A DNA stretch of 64,000 bases from an uncultured Flavobacteriales bacterium (GCA_943788725.1 CALSRJ010000003.1:558001-622000), one strand, 5' to 3'; positions 8,734 through 18,628 are shown, numbered from the stretch's first letter. Numbers and translations: made by a program. The notes: generated by a model from the letters alone, not told the origin.

Positions 8734-9814
8734 CCGGACCCTCTATTTACTCGCCTTGGCGTTTCTGGCTGTGCTGTGCGTGCAGTCGCTGTTTCATGTT
8801 ATACCTCAAACGCCACTTGCGGGGGCGGAGCATATTCCAGCCAGCCAGCCTTTGACATGGCAGAGCTGGTCTACCGGTCAGTGGCAAATCAATCGCGAAC
8901 AACTAAGCGTCAAGCAATTTGGTTTCCGCCCAGCCTTGGTGCGATTGGTGAATCAATTGCGCTACTCCTTTTTTGATGAGCACAACGCCCAGATCACTTA
9001 TGGAAAGGATGGGACGCTTTTCGAGACTGCATATCAATCCACCCTGTGCGGCGAGGATTTCATAGGGGAGGAGGCCATCGTGCAAACGATAGACTCTTTG
9101 GATCGATTCAGAAATGCGTTGATTGCAAGAGGAAAACGCCTAGTAATTCTGGTCGCTCCGAATAAGTGGCGCACACTTCAAGAAAAGGTCACCCTCAATT
9201 GCAAACCGAAGATGACCAACTACGAGGCCTTGATACCTTCGCTCAGGAATCGAGGCTATGCAATCTACGATGGCATTGACTTGTTTCAGTACGACCAGCA
9301 GCAAGGACCAGCACACCCGCTGCACAGCAAACAAGGAACGCACTGGAGTGTCTTTGGAGCTGCAATTTCTGTAGACTACCTCCGCTTCGCCTTTGCAGAA
9401 GAAGGCATTCGATTGCCCAAGGTGTCCTTTGCCGATGTTGAACTATCCGATGAACCTAGGAATACCGATAAGGACTTACACGATCTACTCAACATCATGC
9501 TGGGGCCTGATGATGAAGAATTGGCCTATCCGAACCTTGCTTTTTCAGAAGGCGATCGACCTAATGTGGTGGTAATCGGTGATAGCTATTATTGGACCTA
9601 CTATTACTTGGGCATTCATCAAGGATTATTTGCATCGGAGAGCAAGTTCTTCTATTACAACCAATCCTTGGTGGGGACAGAAACCGACGAGCGTATCGCA
9701 CTGACCGATGATCTGAGGAAACAGGCCATTGAAAATGCCGATGCGGTATTGCTAGTGATGGGTGAACCGTCGCTCGCTCGTTTTGGGTTTGGAATATTCA
9801 GCGCAGGGATATGA
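8684..9814 (+). CDS. AlgX/AlgJ-like SGNH hydrolase-fold protein
   Basis: About 376 residues with an N-terminal membrane anchor (LYLLALAFLAVLCVQSLF). The frame opens with TTG at 8684 inside the preceding gene and no ATG precedes the anchor, so the start is uncertain. The rest resembles the AlgJ/AlgX acetyltransferase-like SGNH family: RLVILVAPNKW, a GTHWSVFGA block in the place of the family's DxHW motif, and VVVIGDSYYWTYYY around the GDS nucleophile motif. Family members acetylate exported polysaccharides in the periplasm with an MBOAT membrane partner. No MBOAT gene is in the window, so this is an orphan copy. Acetylation of a cell-surface glycan is an inference. Confidence 0.72.
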   Translation: MGTFLPNRSAIERKNSDRTLYLLALAFLAVLCVQSLFHVIPQTPLAGAEHIPASQPLTWQSWSTGQWQINREQLSVKQFGFRPALVRLVNQLRYSFFDEHNAQITYGKDGTLFETAYQSTLCGEDFIGEEAIVQTIDSLDRFRNALIARGKRLVILVAPNKWRTLQEKVTLNCKPKMTNYEALIPSLRNRGYAIYDGIDLFQYDQQQGPAHPLHSKQGTHWSVFGAAISVDYLRFAFAEEGIRLPKVSFADVELSDEPRNTDKDLHDLLNIMLGPDDEELAYPNLAFSEGDRPNVVVIGDSYYWTYYYLGIHQGLFASESKFFYYNQSLVGTETDERIALTDDLRKQAIENADAVLLVMGEPSLARFGFGIFSAGI

Positions 9815-9946
9815 ACCTCAAATTGATAGAATGATTTACCCTAACGGATTCAATCATAGTTGTTTATAACGTATTTTGGTAAGTGTCATTAACAATGAGA
9901 AACGCTGATGGGCGTTAGCCTGGAAACGCTCAAAATTTGCACAATC

Positions 9947-10231
9947 ATGAACAAGAATCGACTGAACATCATCGCATCGATTTCCCTCACTTTATTGCTC
10001 ATCCCTCTCATTGCAATGCAATTCACGGATGAAGTAAACTGGACGATCTCTGACTTCATGGTGGCTGCCGTGCTTCTTATAGGTACCGGATATGCGATCG
10101 ATTTGGTATTCCGCAAGGTGAAGGCTACGCAAATGCGAGTAATCTTCTCCATAGCCATCTTGGCTATGCTCCTCCTGGTGTGGTTAGAACTTGCTGTTGG
10201 AATCTTCGGAACGCCTTTCGCAGGTGACTAA
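9947..10231 (+). CDS. Small three-helix membrane protein, unknown function
   Basis: A 94-residue protein. I prefer the ATG at 9947 to one at 9908 because it gives MNKNRLNIIASISLT directly before the first hydrophobic helix. Three transmembrane segments are visible (about residues 7-24, 31-47 and 58-82), separated by an Asp/Glu/Trp-bearing loop (FTDEVNWTISDFM) and a basic loop (FRKVKATQMR). The pattern is common among small inner-membrane proteins of Bacteroidota but no function is known to me. It stands alone and is convergent with metF. Confidence 0.7.
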   Translation: MNKNRLNIIASISLTLLLIPLIAMQFTDEVNWTISDFMVAAVLLIGTGYAIDLVFRKVKATQMRVIFSIAILAMLLLVWLELAVGIFGTPFAGD

Positions 10232-10271
10232 GAGTGCTAACAGGTCATTGAACCAAGAGGTTTCGTGCGAC

Positions 10272-11231
10272 TTATTTCCCAAACACGGCTTCTGCTACTT
10301 CTTGCACGCTCTTGGCCTTTCCCATGGTATAGTAGTGCATTACAGGAACCCCAGCATCGATCAATTCTTCGGATTGCTGAATGCACCATTTCACCCCTTC
10401 TTGCCGCACTTGCTCATCGGTCTTGGCGTCTTCGATGGCGTCTACCAACACCTCGGGTAGGTTGACGTGAAAGAAGTGGGGGACAATGTTCAACTGCTTC
10501 TTTGACGTGATGGGTTTTAGTCCCGGAATGATCGGAACATCGATGCCCGCCGCCCGGCATTTTTTCACAAAGTCGAAGTACATCTTGTTGTCGTAAAACA
10601 ACTGCGTGACAATGTACTCTGCCCCGAGCTCCACCTTCTTCTTCAAGAACTTCATGTCGCTCTTGAAATTCGGAGCTTCAAAATGTTTTTCAGGGTATCC
10701 CGCCACACCAATGCAAAAATTGGTTTTGGAGCTGTTCCTCAATTCTTCATCCAAGTATTCACCTTCGTTCATTTGTACTACTTGTTGAAGCAAATCACTG
10801 GCGTAGGCGTGTCCGTCCGGCTCAGGTTTGAAAATGCCTTCGGATTTCACGGGATCGCCGCGCAAGACCAATACGTTCTCAATGCCCAGGAAGTTCAAAT
10901 CGATCAAGGCGTCCTCCGTTTCATCCTTTGAGAAACCGCCGCAAATGATGTGCGGCACCGTATCGATGTTGTACTTGTTCATCAACGAAGCACAGATTCC
11001 AACAGTCCCTGGACGCTTTCGCACGGCATGCCTTTTCATCAGTCCCTTTTCCACTTCCCTGTAAACAACTTCCTGGCGGTGATAGGTCACGTCTACAAAG
11101 GCAGGGTCGTAAGGCATCAACTTATCCATGGTCTCGTAGATCGAATGGATGGTTTGCCCTTTTAGGGGAGGCAGCACTTCTATCGAGAAGAGGGTCTTCT
11201 CGGCGCGTTTGATGTGTTCGGTTACTTTCAT
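10272..11231 (-). CDS. metF: Methylenetetrahydrofolate reductase
   Basis: A 319-residue flavoprotein of usual MetF length that reduces 5,10-methylene-THF to 5-methyl-THF, the methyl donor for methionine synthase. Family landmarks are FSIEVLPP (the position of the catalytic Glu in EFFPP), FVDVTYH, VPHIICGG and ENVLVLRGDP, with later blocks GVAGYPEKH and VTQLFYDN for flavin and folate binding. It starts 12 nt after the stop of the large metH half and is the last gene of the metH-metF operon, whose leader is a SAM-I riboswitch. High S-adenosylmethionine should therefore lower its expression. Confidence 0.96.
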   Translation of the reverse strand: MKVTEHIKRAEKTLFSIEVLPPLKGQTIHSIYETMDKLMPYDPAFVDVTYHRQEVVYREVEKGLMKRHAVRKRPGTVGICASLMNKYNIDTVPHIICGGFSKDETEDALIDLNFLGIENVLVLRGDPVKSEGIFKPEPDGHAYASDLLQQVVQMNEGEYLDEELRNSSKTNFCIGVAGYPEKHFEAPNFKSDMKFLKKKVELGAEYIVTQLFYDNKMYFDFVKKCRAAGIDVPIIPGLKPITSKKQLNIVPHFFHVNLPEVLVDAIEDAKTDEQVRQEGVKWCIQQSEELIDAGVPVMHYYTMGKAKSVQEVAEAVFGK

Positions 11232-11243
11232 TTCAATCGTTCG

Positions 11244-13914
11244 TCATTCGGCGAGGACGGGCCTCAACCATTTCTTTAGTTCTTCTTTGTCCATGCCCTT
11301 GCGTTGAGCGAGGTCTTCCACCTGATCATCCAAGATCTTACCCAAACCGAAGTAGCGTGATTGGGGATGGGCGATGTAGTAGCCACATACAGAAGCCGCC
11401 GGCTGCATGGCCAATGACTCGGTCAGGGTGATTCCCGTATGCTTTTCTACATCGAGTAATCGCCATATCGCCAACTTCTCAAGATGGTCTGGGCATCCCG
11501 GATAGCCAGGTGCTGGACGTATGCCACTGTATTTCTCCTTGATCAGGTCATCGTTGCCCATTGCTTCATCGCTGGCATAGCCCCAATACTCTCGCCGCAC
11601 TTTTTGATGCAGAAATTCTGCAAATGCCTCGGCTAGGCGATCGGCCACGGCCTTCAGCATGATCGAACCGTAGTCGTCATGATCGGCTTCGCGCTCTGCG
11701 ATCAATGGCTCCATGTTTAGTCCAGCCGTAACCGCAAAAGCTCCGATGTAATCGTTCACACCCCTCGGTCCGATAAAGTCAGCCATGGCGAGGTTGGGTT
11801 CGGAGGCTGTCTTTTTTTGTTGCTGTCGAAGGGTTCGGAAGACGTCTTGGCACTCGGTTCGATCTTCATTTGTATACACCTCAATATCATCCCCTACGCT
11901 GTTCGCAGGAAACAACCCAACCACGCCTTTGATTCCGAGCTGGCGGCTTTTTTCGAGTTGATCGAGGAGCGCATTGGCATCGTCATAGATAGAGCGCGCT
12001 TGCTCACCTATGCCGTCGCGCTTAAAGACCTCTGGGAATTTACCCTTGATTTCCCACGTGTGAAAGAAGGGTGTCCAATCGATGAAAGGCCTCAAGTCCT
12101 CGACGCGTGCTTCTATCCCGGTTACCCCCAATTTTTTGGGAACGGTCGGGGCATAAGCATCCCAATCGACCGACTCTCTTTTATTGCGCGCATCCTCTAA
12201 AGGCAAGTAGGACTTCCTTCCCTGAGACAAGGTGTAGTTTTCTCGCACGGTGACGTATTCTTCCTTTATGGATCGAAGGAAGTTGTCGCGTTCTTCTGAA
12301 TTCAATTTTCCAGCTACAGGCACGGCACGAGAAGCGTCGTTGACATGCACCACGCCGTGTGGATAGGCTTGTTCGATCTTGATCGCCGTGTGCACCCTAG
12401 AAGTCGTAGCTCCACCGATCAGCAACGGCAAGGTCATGCCCTGGCGCTCCATTTCTTTGGCTACATGGATCATTTCATCCAGAGATGGGGTAATCAGTCC
12501 GCTTAATCCGATGATGTCCACTTCCTGTGCAATTGCCTCGCGCAAGATCTTGTCTGCCGGAACCATCACCCCAAGATCGATCACCTCGTAGTTATTGCAG
12601 GCGAGCACTACCCCAACTATGTTCTTACCAATGTCGTGCACGTCGCCTTTCACGGTGGCCAACAAGATCCTTCCTGCGGTCTTTGCACCATCTGATTTTT
12701 CTGCTTCCAAGTAGGGAGTGAGGTAGGCAACGGCCTTTTTCATCACCCGGGCGCTCTTCACCACCTGCGGCAAAAACATCTTCCCAGACCCAAAGAGGTC
12801 GCCGACCACGTTCATGCCGTCCATCAGCGGACCTTCAATAACGTGCAAGGGTCGCTCCAACAGCTGACGCGCTTCTTCCGTATCTTCTTCAATGAAGTCG
12901 GCAATGCCCTTGACCAATGCGTGCTCCATGCGTTTACGCACATCCCAAGTACGCCATTCTGGAATGCCGTCTTCGGTCTTCACGTCTTGCTTCACGTTTT
13001 CGGCAAAGGCCATCAGGCGCTCCGTAGCATCGTCGCGTCGGTCTAGCAGCACATCTTCTACGCGCTCTAACAGGTCTTTGGGAATATCATCGTATACCTC
13101 TAGCATCGTTGGATTCACGATGCCCATGTCCATACCGGCCCTGATCCCGTGGTAGAGAAAGGCCGAATGCATGGCTTCCCGCACCTTGTTGTTGCCGCGA
13201 AAGGAAAAGGAGACATTGCTCACCCCACCACTCACATGCGCGTGGGGCAGGTGCTCCTTGATCCAAGTAGTCGCTCGGAAGAAATCCAATGCATTTTTCC
13301 GGTGCTCTTCCATGCCTGTCGCAACAGGAAAGATGTTCGGGTCGAAGATGATGTCCTTCGGGTGAAAGCCTACTTTGTCGACGAGCAAGCGATAGGCGCG
13401 CTCGCAAATTCCGATGCGCCGGGCGTAACTGTCGGCCTGACCTTCTTCATCAAACGCCATCACGATGACCGCTGCACCGTGGCGCTGTACGGCCTTGGCT
13501 TGTCGAACGAACGTTTCTTCGCCCTCCTTGAGGCTAATGCTATTGACCACCGCCTTTCCTTGTACCACTTGTAAACCTGCCTCGATGATTTCCCACTTGG
13601 AAGAATCGATCATGATCGGAATCCGTCGCAATATCGGGTTCAGCCGCGATGAGGTTCAGAAAGTTGACCATGGCTTCTCTGCCATCGATGAGTCCATCGT
13701 CCATGTTCACGTCCAGAATCTGCGCTCCGCCTTCTACCTGTTCTCGTGCAATGGACAGAGCCTCGTCGAAGTTGCCTTCATTGATGAGTCGAAGGAATTT
13801 TTTGGAGCCGGCCACATTGGTGCGCTCACCCACGTTCACGAAGTTCGAATCCTTACGCACTACCAAGGGTTCCAAGCCAGAAAGCTCCAGTACTATGTCC
13901 GATCGATCGCTCAT
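11244..13914 (-). pseudogene. metH: Methionine synthase, folate/B12/activation part, one frameshift
   Basis: This encodes the second half of a split cobalamin-dependent methionine synthase. The start at 13914 gives [25 protein letters not shown] and [14 protein letters not shown] of the pterin-binding domain. The frame then breaks at about 13623-13628, between [10 protein letters not shown] and [10 protein letters not shown]. Removing one base there (GCGACGG read as GCGCGG) restores the conserved junction and gives a span of exactly 890 codons. After the break come the cap and B12 domains ([24 protein letters not shown]) and the SAM-binding reactivation domain ([19 protein letters not shown]). 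All later motifs are intact. The start overlaps the stop of the upstream half (ATGA), the usual two-gene arrangement in Bacteroidota. As written the enzyme would be inactive. A sequencing indel is at least as likely as a real mutation. Confidence 0.88.
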
Positions 13915-14910
13915 GCTACGGTGCTTGTTGAGATGGGACGAGGAGCAAATTTTGCGGCAACTTCAGACATTACTTTGATGTGATCGGGCGTGGTGCCACA
14001 GCAACCGCCGAGCAATGTTGATCAAGTTGCGTTTGAAGTATTCCTTGAGCAATGCGGCAAATTCTTCAGGGTCTTGGTCATAGGCGCCCATCGCGTTGGG
14101 GAGTCCAGCATTGGGGTGGGCTGAGATCAATACCTCAGCGTGTTGACTCAAGGTATCGATGTACGGCATGAGCTGGTCTGCACCGAGTGCGCAATTCAAA
14201 CCAATGGAGAACAAGGGCACGTGCGAAAGCGAAATGAGAAAGGCGTGCGCGGTTTGTCCGCTGAGCGTTCTCCCACTTGCATCGGTGATTGTGCCTGACA
14301 CCATGATCGGCAGGGTAGTCCCACGCTCATCGAATACAGATTGGATGGCAAACACAGCCGCTTTCGCGTTGAGTGTATCAAACACCGTCTCCACCATGAG
14401 GATGTCTGCTCCTCCGTCCATCAACCCCTTGGTTTGTTCCGCATAGGCATCTACAAGCGCATGAAACGTGATGGCTCGGAATCCAGGGCGGTTCACATCA
14501 GGACTCATGGAAGCTGTTCTGTTGGTTGGTCCCATCGATCCGGCCACAAAACGAGGGCGATCCGGCGTGCTGTACTCGTCTGCTGCTTGACGCGCCAATT
14601 TTGCAGATTCGAAATTCAAGGGGTAGACCAGGTGCTCCAATGCATAGTCGGCTTGGGCGATGGTGGTGCTGCTGAAGGTGTTGGTCTCAACAATGTCACA
14701 CCCGGCTTCAAAGTACTTGCGGTGGATGTCTAAAATGATGTCGGGACGTGTGAGGGAGAGAAGGTCATTGTTGCCCTTCAAGGAATTAGGATGGTCTTCC
14801 AAGTCAGCATTGCGAAAGTCCTCCTCCTCCAAGGAATGCCTTTGAATCATCGTTCCCATCGCTCCGTCGAGGATGAGGATTTTTTGTTGTGCCAGGTCGT
14901 ATAGCGTCAT
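13911..14910 (-). pseudogene. metH: Homocysteine S-methyltransferase part of split MetH, one frameshift
   Basis: First half of the split methionine synthase, about 332 residues after correction. The ATG at 14910 gives MTLYDLAQQKILILDGAMGT. Conserved blocks include FEAGCDIVETNTFSST, GSMGPTNRTASMSPD and SIGLNCALGAD, which carries the first zinc-ligand cysteine. The frame breaks at about 14009-14014, just after KRNLINI and just before the GGCCGTTPDH segment with the other two zinc cysteines, which is present in the adjacent frame. Removing one C (GCTCGGC read as GTCGGC) restores it, and the protein then ends at 13911, overlapping the next start by ATGA. Length is then exactly 333 codons. Without the repair the zinc site is lost. 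Confidence 0.87.
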
Positions 14911-14958
14911 TGTCGTGTATCTGTGACCTGTCAAGAAATAGAAGGAGTCTATCTTGAA

Positions 14959-15061
14959 CTCATCTTTCCCCACTTGCGGTGGAGTCGGATTTAGCACCTT
15001 TCCGAAGTTCGGAGGTTGCTAAGACGTCAAAGGGCCTAATCCCTCGGTCTTTCTTGATAAG
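14959..15061 (-). ncRNA. SAM-I riboswitch (S box)
   Basis: Read on the minus strand, the leader of metH shows the S-box landmarks in order. It starts with CUUAUCAAGA for P1, then ACCGAGGGAUUAGGCCC, GACGUCUUAGCAACC, a P3 hairpin closed by UUCG-like sequence, AAGGUGCUAAAUCC, and finally GAAAGAUGAG closing P1. CUUAUC pairs with GAUGAG (one G-U). SAM-I aptamers bind S-adenosylmethionine and switch off methionine genes. It lies about 50 nt upstream of the metH ATG. That short stretch is the room available for an expression platform; I do not see a clear terminator hairpin with a U-run, so control of translation is possible. Confidence 0.92.
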
Positions 15062-15068
15062 TCAATTG

Positions 15069-15076
15069 CGAATGTA
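15069..15076 (-). promoter_or_regulatory. Probable -7 element for metH-metF operon
   Basis: On the minus strand TACATTCG differs from TAnnTTTG at one position and lies 7 nt upstream of the first base of the SAM-I aptamer. That is about where transcription should begin. Confidence 0.4.
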
Positions 15077-15117
15077 CGGACTAGGCGCATGACCTCCGAT
15101 AGGCTTCGAAAGAAATC

Positions 15118-16911
15118 TTAACGCACGACGGAAAGTACTTGTTGGAACCAATCTCCATCTAACGATTGAATGGACAATACGTAAGATCCATCAGCCACTG
15201 AGCTGATGTCAAGGCCAAATTTGCCTTGCGGTGAGACCATGCCTTTTTGCAGTACAATGCGTCCTTGCATATCGGTGAGTTGCACAGCCGTTATTCGCAC
15301 CTCTTCAGCAGCAACCACTTGAATAAAATCATTCGCAGGATTCGGGTAGACCGAAAGGGAAGTGCGATTGAGTTCTTCCAATCCAACGGGCGTAAACTTC
15401 TTGCATGCCGAGGTATCCACACAAGCTCCATTCGTTACTTCAACCGCATAGGATCCGCCGAGGGGCGGATTGTACGACTGACTGGTAGCTCCCGCGATAA
15501 CCGTCATGTCCTGATTGCAATTGAGCCATTGGTACGTGCTTCCCGCTTGCCCATCTTTGGATGACAAGAAGGTCTCTCCAATCGTTACCCCAGTGTTGAT
15601 GTCCATTACAGAAACTTCCAGGGTGACCATAGAATCACAGCCTCCGCCGGTGGTGGCGAATGTTTCCGAATACGTCCCAGCTTCGGTGATCGTCTGAGTG
15701 CCTAAGAATATGCTTTCACCTTCGCACAAGACCACTTGCTCCTCGATATCGTACTCTTGATCTTGAAGGAGGGTCAGCATCACGGTAGAGTCGCAACCGT
15801 AGCCGTTGGTGAACTGACCCGTATAGGTTCCGGCAGCCGTTATGGGCGTCCCGCCAAAGTCATAGGTTCCACCTGGACAGAGGTAATCGGTAATCTGTAA
15901 AAAATCGACAGGATTGAATACCAACTCCAAGGCTACTAAGGAGTCACAACCGTACTGACTGGTAAATGCTCCTGAGTATGAGCCAGGGGTGAAGAGCATC
16001 TGCCCATCAAAGTCGTAGCCTTCTCCAGGACATATTCCTGCGTTGATGCTGTCGTTATAGGAATCGCGGAAGTTTACTTGGTAGCTGACGTTTGAGTCGC
16101 ATCCGGCGGTAGAAGAAAAGTTTCCAGAAAGGGTGGAGGTTGAGGTATATGCCGAACCGTCGAAGTAGAAGGTGTCACCATTGCAAAGGTCGAAGGTGTC
16201 GCTGATGTTATAAGGACCAACCTGTAAGTTGAGAATGACGTTAGAGTCGCATCCGTACTGTCCGGTAAAATTGCCGTTGTACTGACCGGAGGTGCTGAGC
16301 ACTTGTCCGTTGAAGATGTAAGTGCCTGAGCAAATATTGGCATTGATGATGTTGGCGACACTTACCACACTGTTGTCTACGATCGTGCCGTAATTGCCTG
16401 CCCAAAATTCTGCATCATCTCCTCCGCATTCTACGCGTACATATCGAACACCTGAACCGTAATTGGTAAAGCTTCCAGCCACCGTATCCCAAGCTGAGGT
16501 AGTTGTAATGGGGCTGGTTTGCGAGCCGAGGTTGTAACTGGCAATGACTTGATTTGTGGCACTTCTCAGTTCAATTTTGTAATAGTATTTGTCCGCATAG
16601 TTTACCGTATGGCCTCTGTACATCTGCATGTAGGAGATCTCAGGCTGCTGGTTGTCGAGGTAGGAAGTACTGTAGCCATTCGCCCAGAGGTCCACCGTTT
16701 GGTTCATGGTCGTCCAATTGTAAGAAGCTACAAATGCAGGGCCGTAGGTGCCGTTCTGTACAGTCCAGGTGGTTCCCGTTCCTGAGGAGAAGTTCCAACC
16801 CGTTAAACCCGAAGAGGCATTGCCGTTGGTGAGTACATTGTTGCACTGCCCAAATGCATGGATACTCATCGTAGACATTAGGGCAAGAAGAAGAACATGA
16901 AGAAAGCGCAT
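15118..16911 (-). CDS. T9SS type A sorting domain protein with Cys-containing repeats
   Basis: A 597-residue secreted protein. The ATG at 16911 gives a signal peptide (MRFLHVLLLALMSTMSIHA) and is preferred to a TTG 21 nt upstream. The N-terminal 200 residues look like a beta-sandwich carbohydrate-binding-type module (NGNASSGLTGWNFSSGTGTT). Next are five degenerate repeats of about 45 residues, each with a pattern of the type ICxGxxYxFxG, GxYxGxFxxxYGCDS and VxLxL. The C-terminus is a type A sorting domain: LSVYPNPANDFIQ, QLTDMQGRIV and DGSYVLSIQ. It should be exported by Sec and T9SS to the surface or medium. The repeats resemble those of Bacteroidota adhesins. The ligand is unknown. Confidence 0.85.
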   Translation of the reverse strand: MRFLHVLLLALMSTMSIHAFGQCNNVLTNGNASSGLTGWNFSSGTGTTWTVQNGTYGPAFVASYNWTTMNQTVDLWANGYSTSYLDNQQPEISYMQMYRGHTVNYADKYYYKIELRSATNQVIASYNLGSQTSPITTTSAWDTVAGSFTNYGSGVRYVRVECGGDDAEFWAGNYGTIVDNSVVSVANIINANICSGTYIFNGQVLSTSGQYNGNFTGQYGCDSNVILNLQVGPYNISDTFDLCNGDTFYFDGSAYTSTSTLSGNFSSTAGCDSNVSYQVNFRDSYNDSINAGICPGEGYDFDGQMLFTPGSYSGAFTSQYGCDSLVALELVFNPVDFLQITDYLCPGGTYDFGGTPITAAGTYTGQFTNGYGCDSTVMLTLLQDQEYDIEEQVVLCEGESIFLGTQTITEAGTYSETFATTGGGCDSMVTLEVSVMDINTGVTIGETFLSSKDGQAGSTYQWLNCNQDMTVIAGATSQSYNPPLGGSYAVEVTNGACVDTSACKKFTPVGLEELNRTSLSVYPNPANDFIQVVAAEEVRITAVQLTDMQGRIVLQKGMVSPQGKFGLDISSVADGSYVLSIQSLDGDWFQQVLSVVR

Positions 16912-16995
16912 GGTGGATAGGTTAGAGCTCAAAGTTAAAAAAGGGAGAAGGGAAGGAGCTGCAATCGGAAAATAATTCCGAGAAGCCTGGATGAT

Positions 16996-17787
16996 CTAAT
17001 CGATGATGCGCTTAATGATACGCAAACGGTGGGAGTAATCCCGGTGGTCATTGTTGTAAATGCCCTGGTGGTCGATCCGATCGATACGTACGTGACCAGA
17101 CGCGTGGATGATGTAGTTGTCTTGCAACAGAATGCCCACGTGAATGATGCGTCCTTCTTTATTGTCAAAGAAGGCCAAGTCTCCCGGTTGCGACTCCTCA
17201 ATAAAACTAAGGGAATGGCCCATTTCAGCTTGTTGATACGCGTCGCGAGGCACTTTAATGCCGATGGACTTATAACAGACTTGCACCAATCCCGAACAGT
17301 CGATTCCAAAAGGATGCCTGCCACCCCAGAGGTAAGGTGCCTTTAAGTATACCGCGGCGTTTTGGACGAGGAGTTCCGTGTTCTTCTTTTCTGCCTTTTC
17401 TTGTACGTGTCCGTCGAAGGTGTATTCTTCCTTCCCGATTTTAAATGCGCCTTCTTTGAAGAAAGGAAGAGAACTTCCCTGAAGAATGGGCGTCATGCGT
17501 TGGTCAGCAGTGCGCACGGCGATGCCTGCCATTTCTAGGCTGACAGGAATGAATTTTTGTTTTTCGAGTCGTTCGAAGAACTTGGCATCGATGGGAGTAT
17601 GCTGTTTGACGTCTATCCAGCATTCGTATTTGTCCAATGCAAAACGGACACGCATCCATTTCTTGCGCTTTTCCCGCACTTCGTAGTGTTCGCCAAACAG
17701 CAACTGGGTCACCTGCTCGGAGGCGTCAGCAGGTTCTGCCCGTCCGGGGATCACACTCAAGGTACTGATGCCGTATGCTGATGCCAT
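16996..17787 (-). CDS. NlpC/P60 (C40) family cell-wall peptidase
   Basis: A 263-residue protein; the ATG at 17787 gives the family-typical start MASAYGISTLSVIP, followed by EPADASEQVTQLLFGE and a bacterial SH3-like region (about residues 10-120). The C-terminal NlpC/P60 domain has the catalytic Cys in YLWGGRHPFGIDCSGLVQVC, a QPGDLAFFD block, and the catalytic His in HVGILLQDN, with HASG following. Enzymes of this type cut gamma-D-Glu-meso-DAP bonds in peptidoglycan stem peptides. No signal peptide is visible, so a cytoplasmic recycling role, as for YkfC-like enzymes, is possible. Confidence 0.9.
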   Translation of the reverse strand: MASAYGISTLSVIPGRAEPADASEQVTQLLFGEHYEVREKRKKWMRVRFALDKYECWIDVKQHTPIDAKFFERLEKQKFIPVSLEMAGIAVRTADQRMTPILQGSSLPFFKEGAFKIGKEEYTFDGHVQEKAEKKNTELLVQNAAVYLKAPYLWGGRHPFGIDCSGLVQVCYKSIGIKVPRDAYQQAEMGHSLSFIEESQPGDLAFFDNKEGRIIHVGILLQDNYIIHASGHVRIDRIDHQGIYNNDHRDYSHRLRIIKRIID

Positions 17788-17941
17788 GTGGTTTTTAAAC
17801 AGCGGCAATTTACGCCCGTCTCATCAGCGATACATCCATCCGCCGTGCATTTGTTAACGCAATTTTGTTGACGTCGCCTCAAGGAACAATGAAGCATCTA
17901 CCTCCCTAGGGTTTTCATGATTGAAACAAGATATTTGCACC

Positions 17942-18628
17942 ATGAGCGTAGCCGAACAATTGAAGCAAGTCCGAGATCGTATTTCTGCCCATGTGACCTT
18001 GGTCGCCGTATCAAAAACGCACCCCGTAGAGCATATTTTAGAAGCCTATGAGGCAGGTCAGCGTGATTTCGGTGAGAATAAAGTGCAGGAATTGATGGCC
18101 AAAGCCCCTGCCATGCCTGGTGATGTTCGCTGGCATTTGATCGGTCACTTGCAGAGCAACAAGGTGAAGTACATCGCCCAAGTGGTCCACATGATCCATT
18201 CCGTAGATAGTATGAAGCTCTTGAAAGAGATCAACAAGCGTGCTTCGGGTGCTGAACGGGTCATCGATTGTTTGCTGCAAGTGCACATCGCGGAGGAGGA
18301 TACCAAGTTTGGATTGGATGAAGGTGAGGTAGAATTGTTACTTGCGAATCCTCTCTTTTGGGAAATGAACAACGTCCGGATCAAGGGCTTGATGGGAATG
18401 GCAACCTTTACGGACGATCAGACGCAAGTACGGAGAGAATTTGCTGCCCTCAAATCACTCTTTGAACGATTGAAACTTAAGTTTGATGCTGATGAACGCT
18501 GGCAACCCGAGGTGCTATCGATGGGCATGAGCGGCGACTTTGAGTTGGCGATAGAAGAAGGGAGCAACATGATACGCGTAGGCAGCTCTATCTTTGGTGC
18601 GACGAGATTACGCTTAGAGTTCTACTAG
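17942..18628 (+). CDS. yggS: YggS family pyridoxal phosphate homeostasis protein
   Basis: A 228-residue single-domain PLP-binding barrel without its own known catalytic activity; the family controls free pyridoxal phosphate. The PLP lysine is in TLVAVSKTHP. Other landmarks are DFGENKVQE, WHLIGHLQSNK, HSVDSMKL, GLMGMATF and SMGMSGDFELAIEEGSNMIRVG, which binds the phosphate. I used the ATG at 17942 instead of the TTG at 17921. The 3' end overlaps the convergent ATP10-like gene by 15 nt. Confidence 0.95.
   Translation: MSVAEQLKQVRDRISAHVTLVAVSKTHPVEHILEAYEAGQRDFGENKVQELMAKAPAMPGDVRWHLIGHLQSNKVKYIAQVVHMIHSVDSMKLLKEINKRASGAERVIDCLLQVHIAEEDTKFGLDEGEVELLLANPLFWEMNNVRIKGLMGMATFTDDQTQVRREFAALKSLFERLKLKFDADERWQPEVLSMGMSGDFELAIEEGSNMIRVGSSIFGATRLRLEFY

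Noticed and set aside
13465-13983. 172-codon plus-strand frame across the metH junction
   Set aside because: Antisense to conserved MetH motifs in two frames; it only looks long because the real gene is broken there.
13623-14014. Programmed frameshifting in metH
   Set aside because: Neither site has a slippery heptamer or a clear downstream pseudoknot, and the shifts fall at conserved junctions that are continuous in the family; indel error or mutation is simpler.
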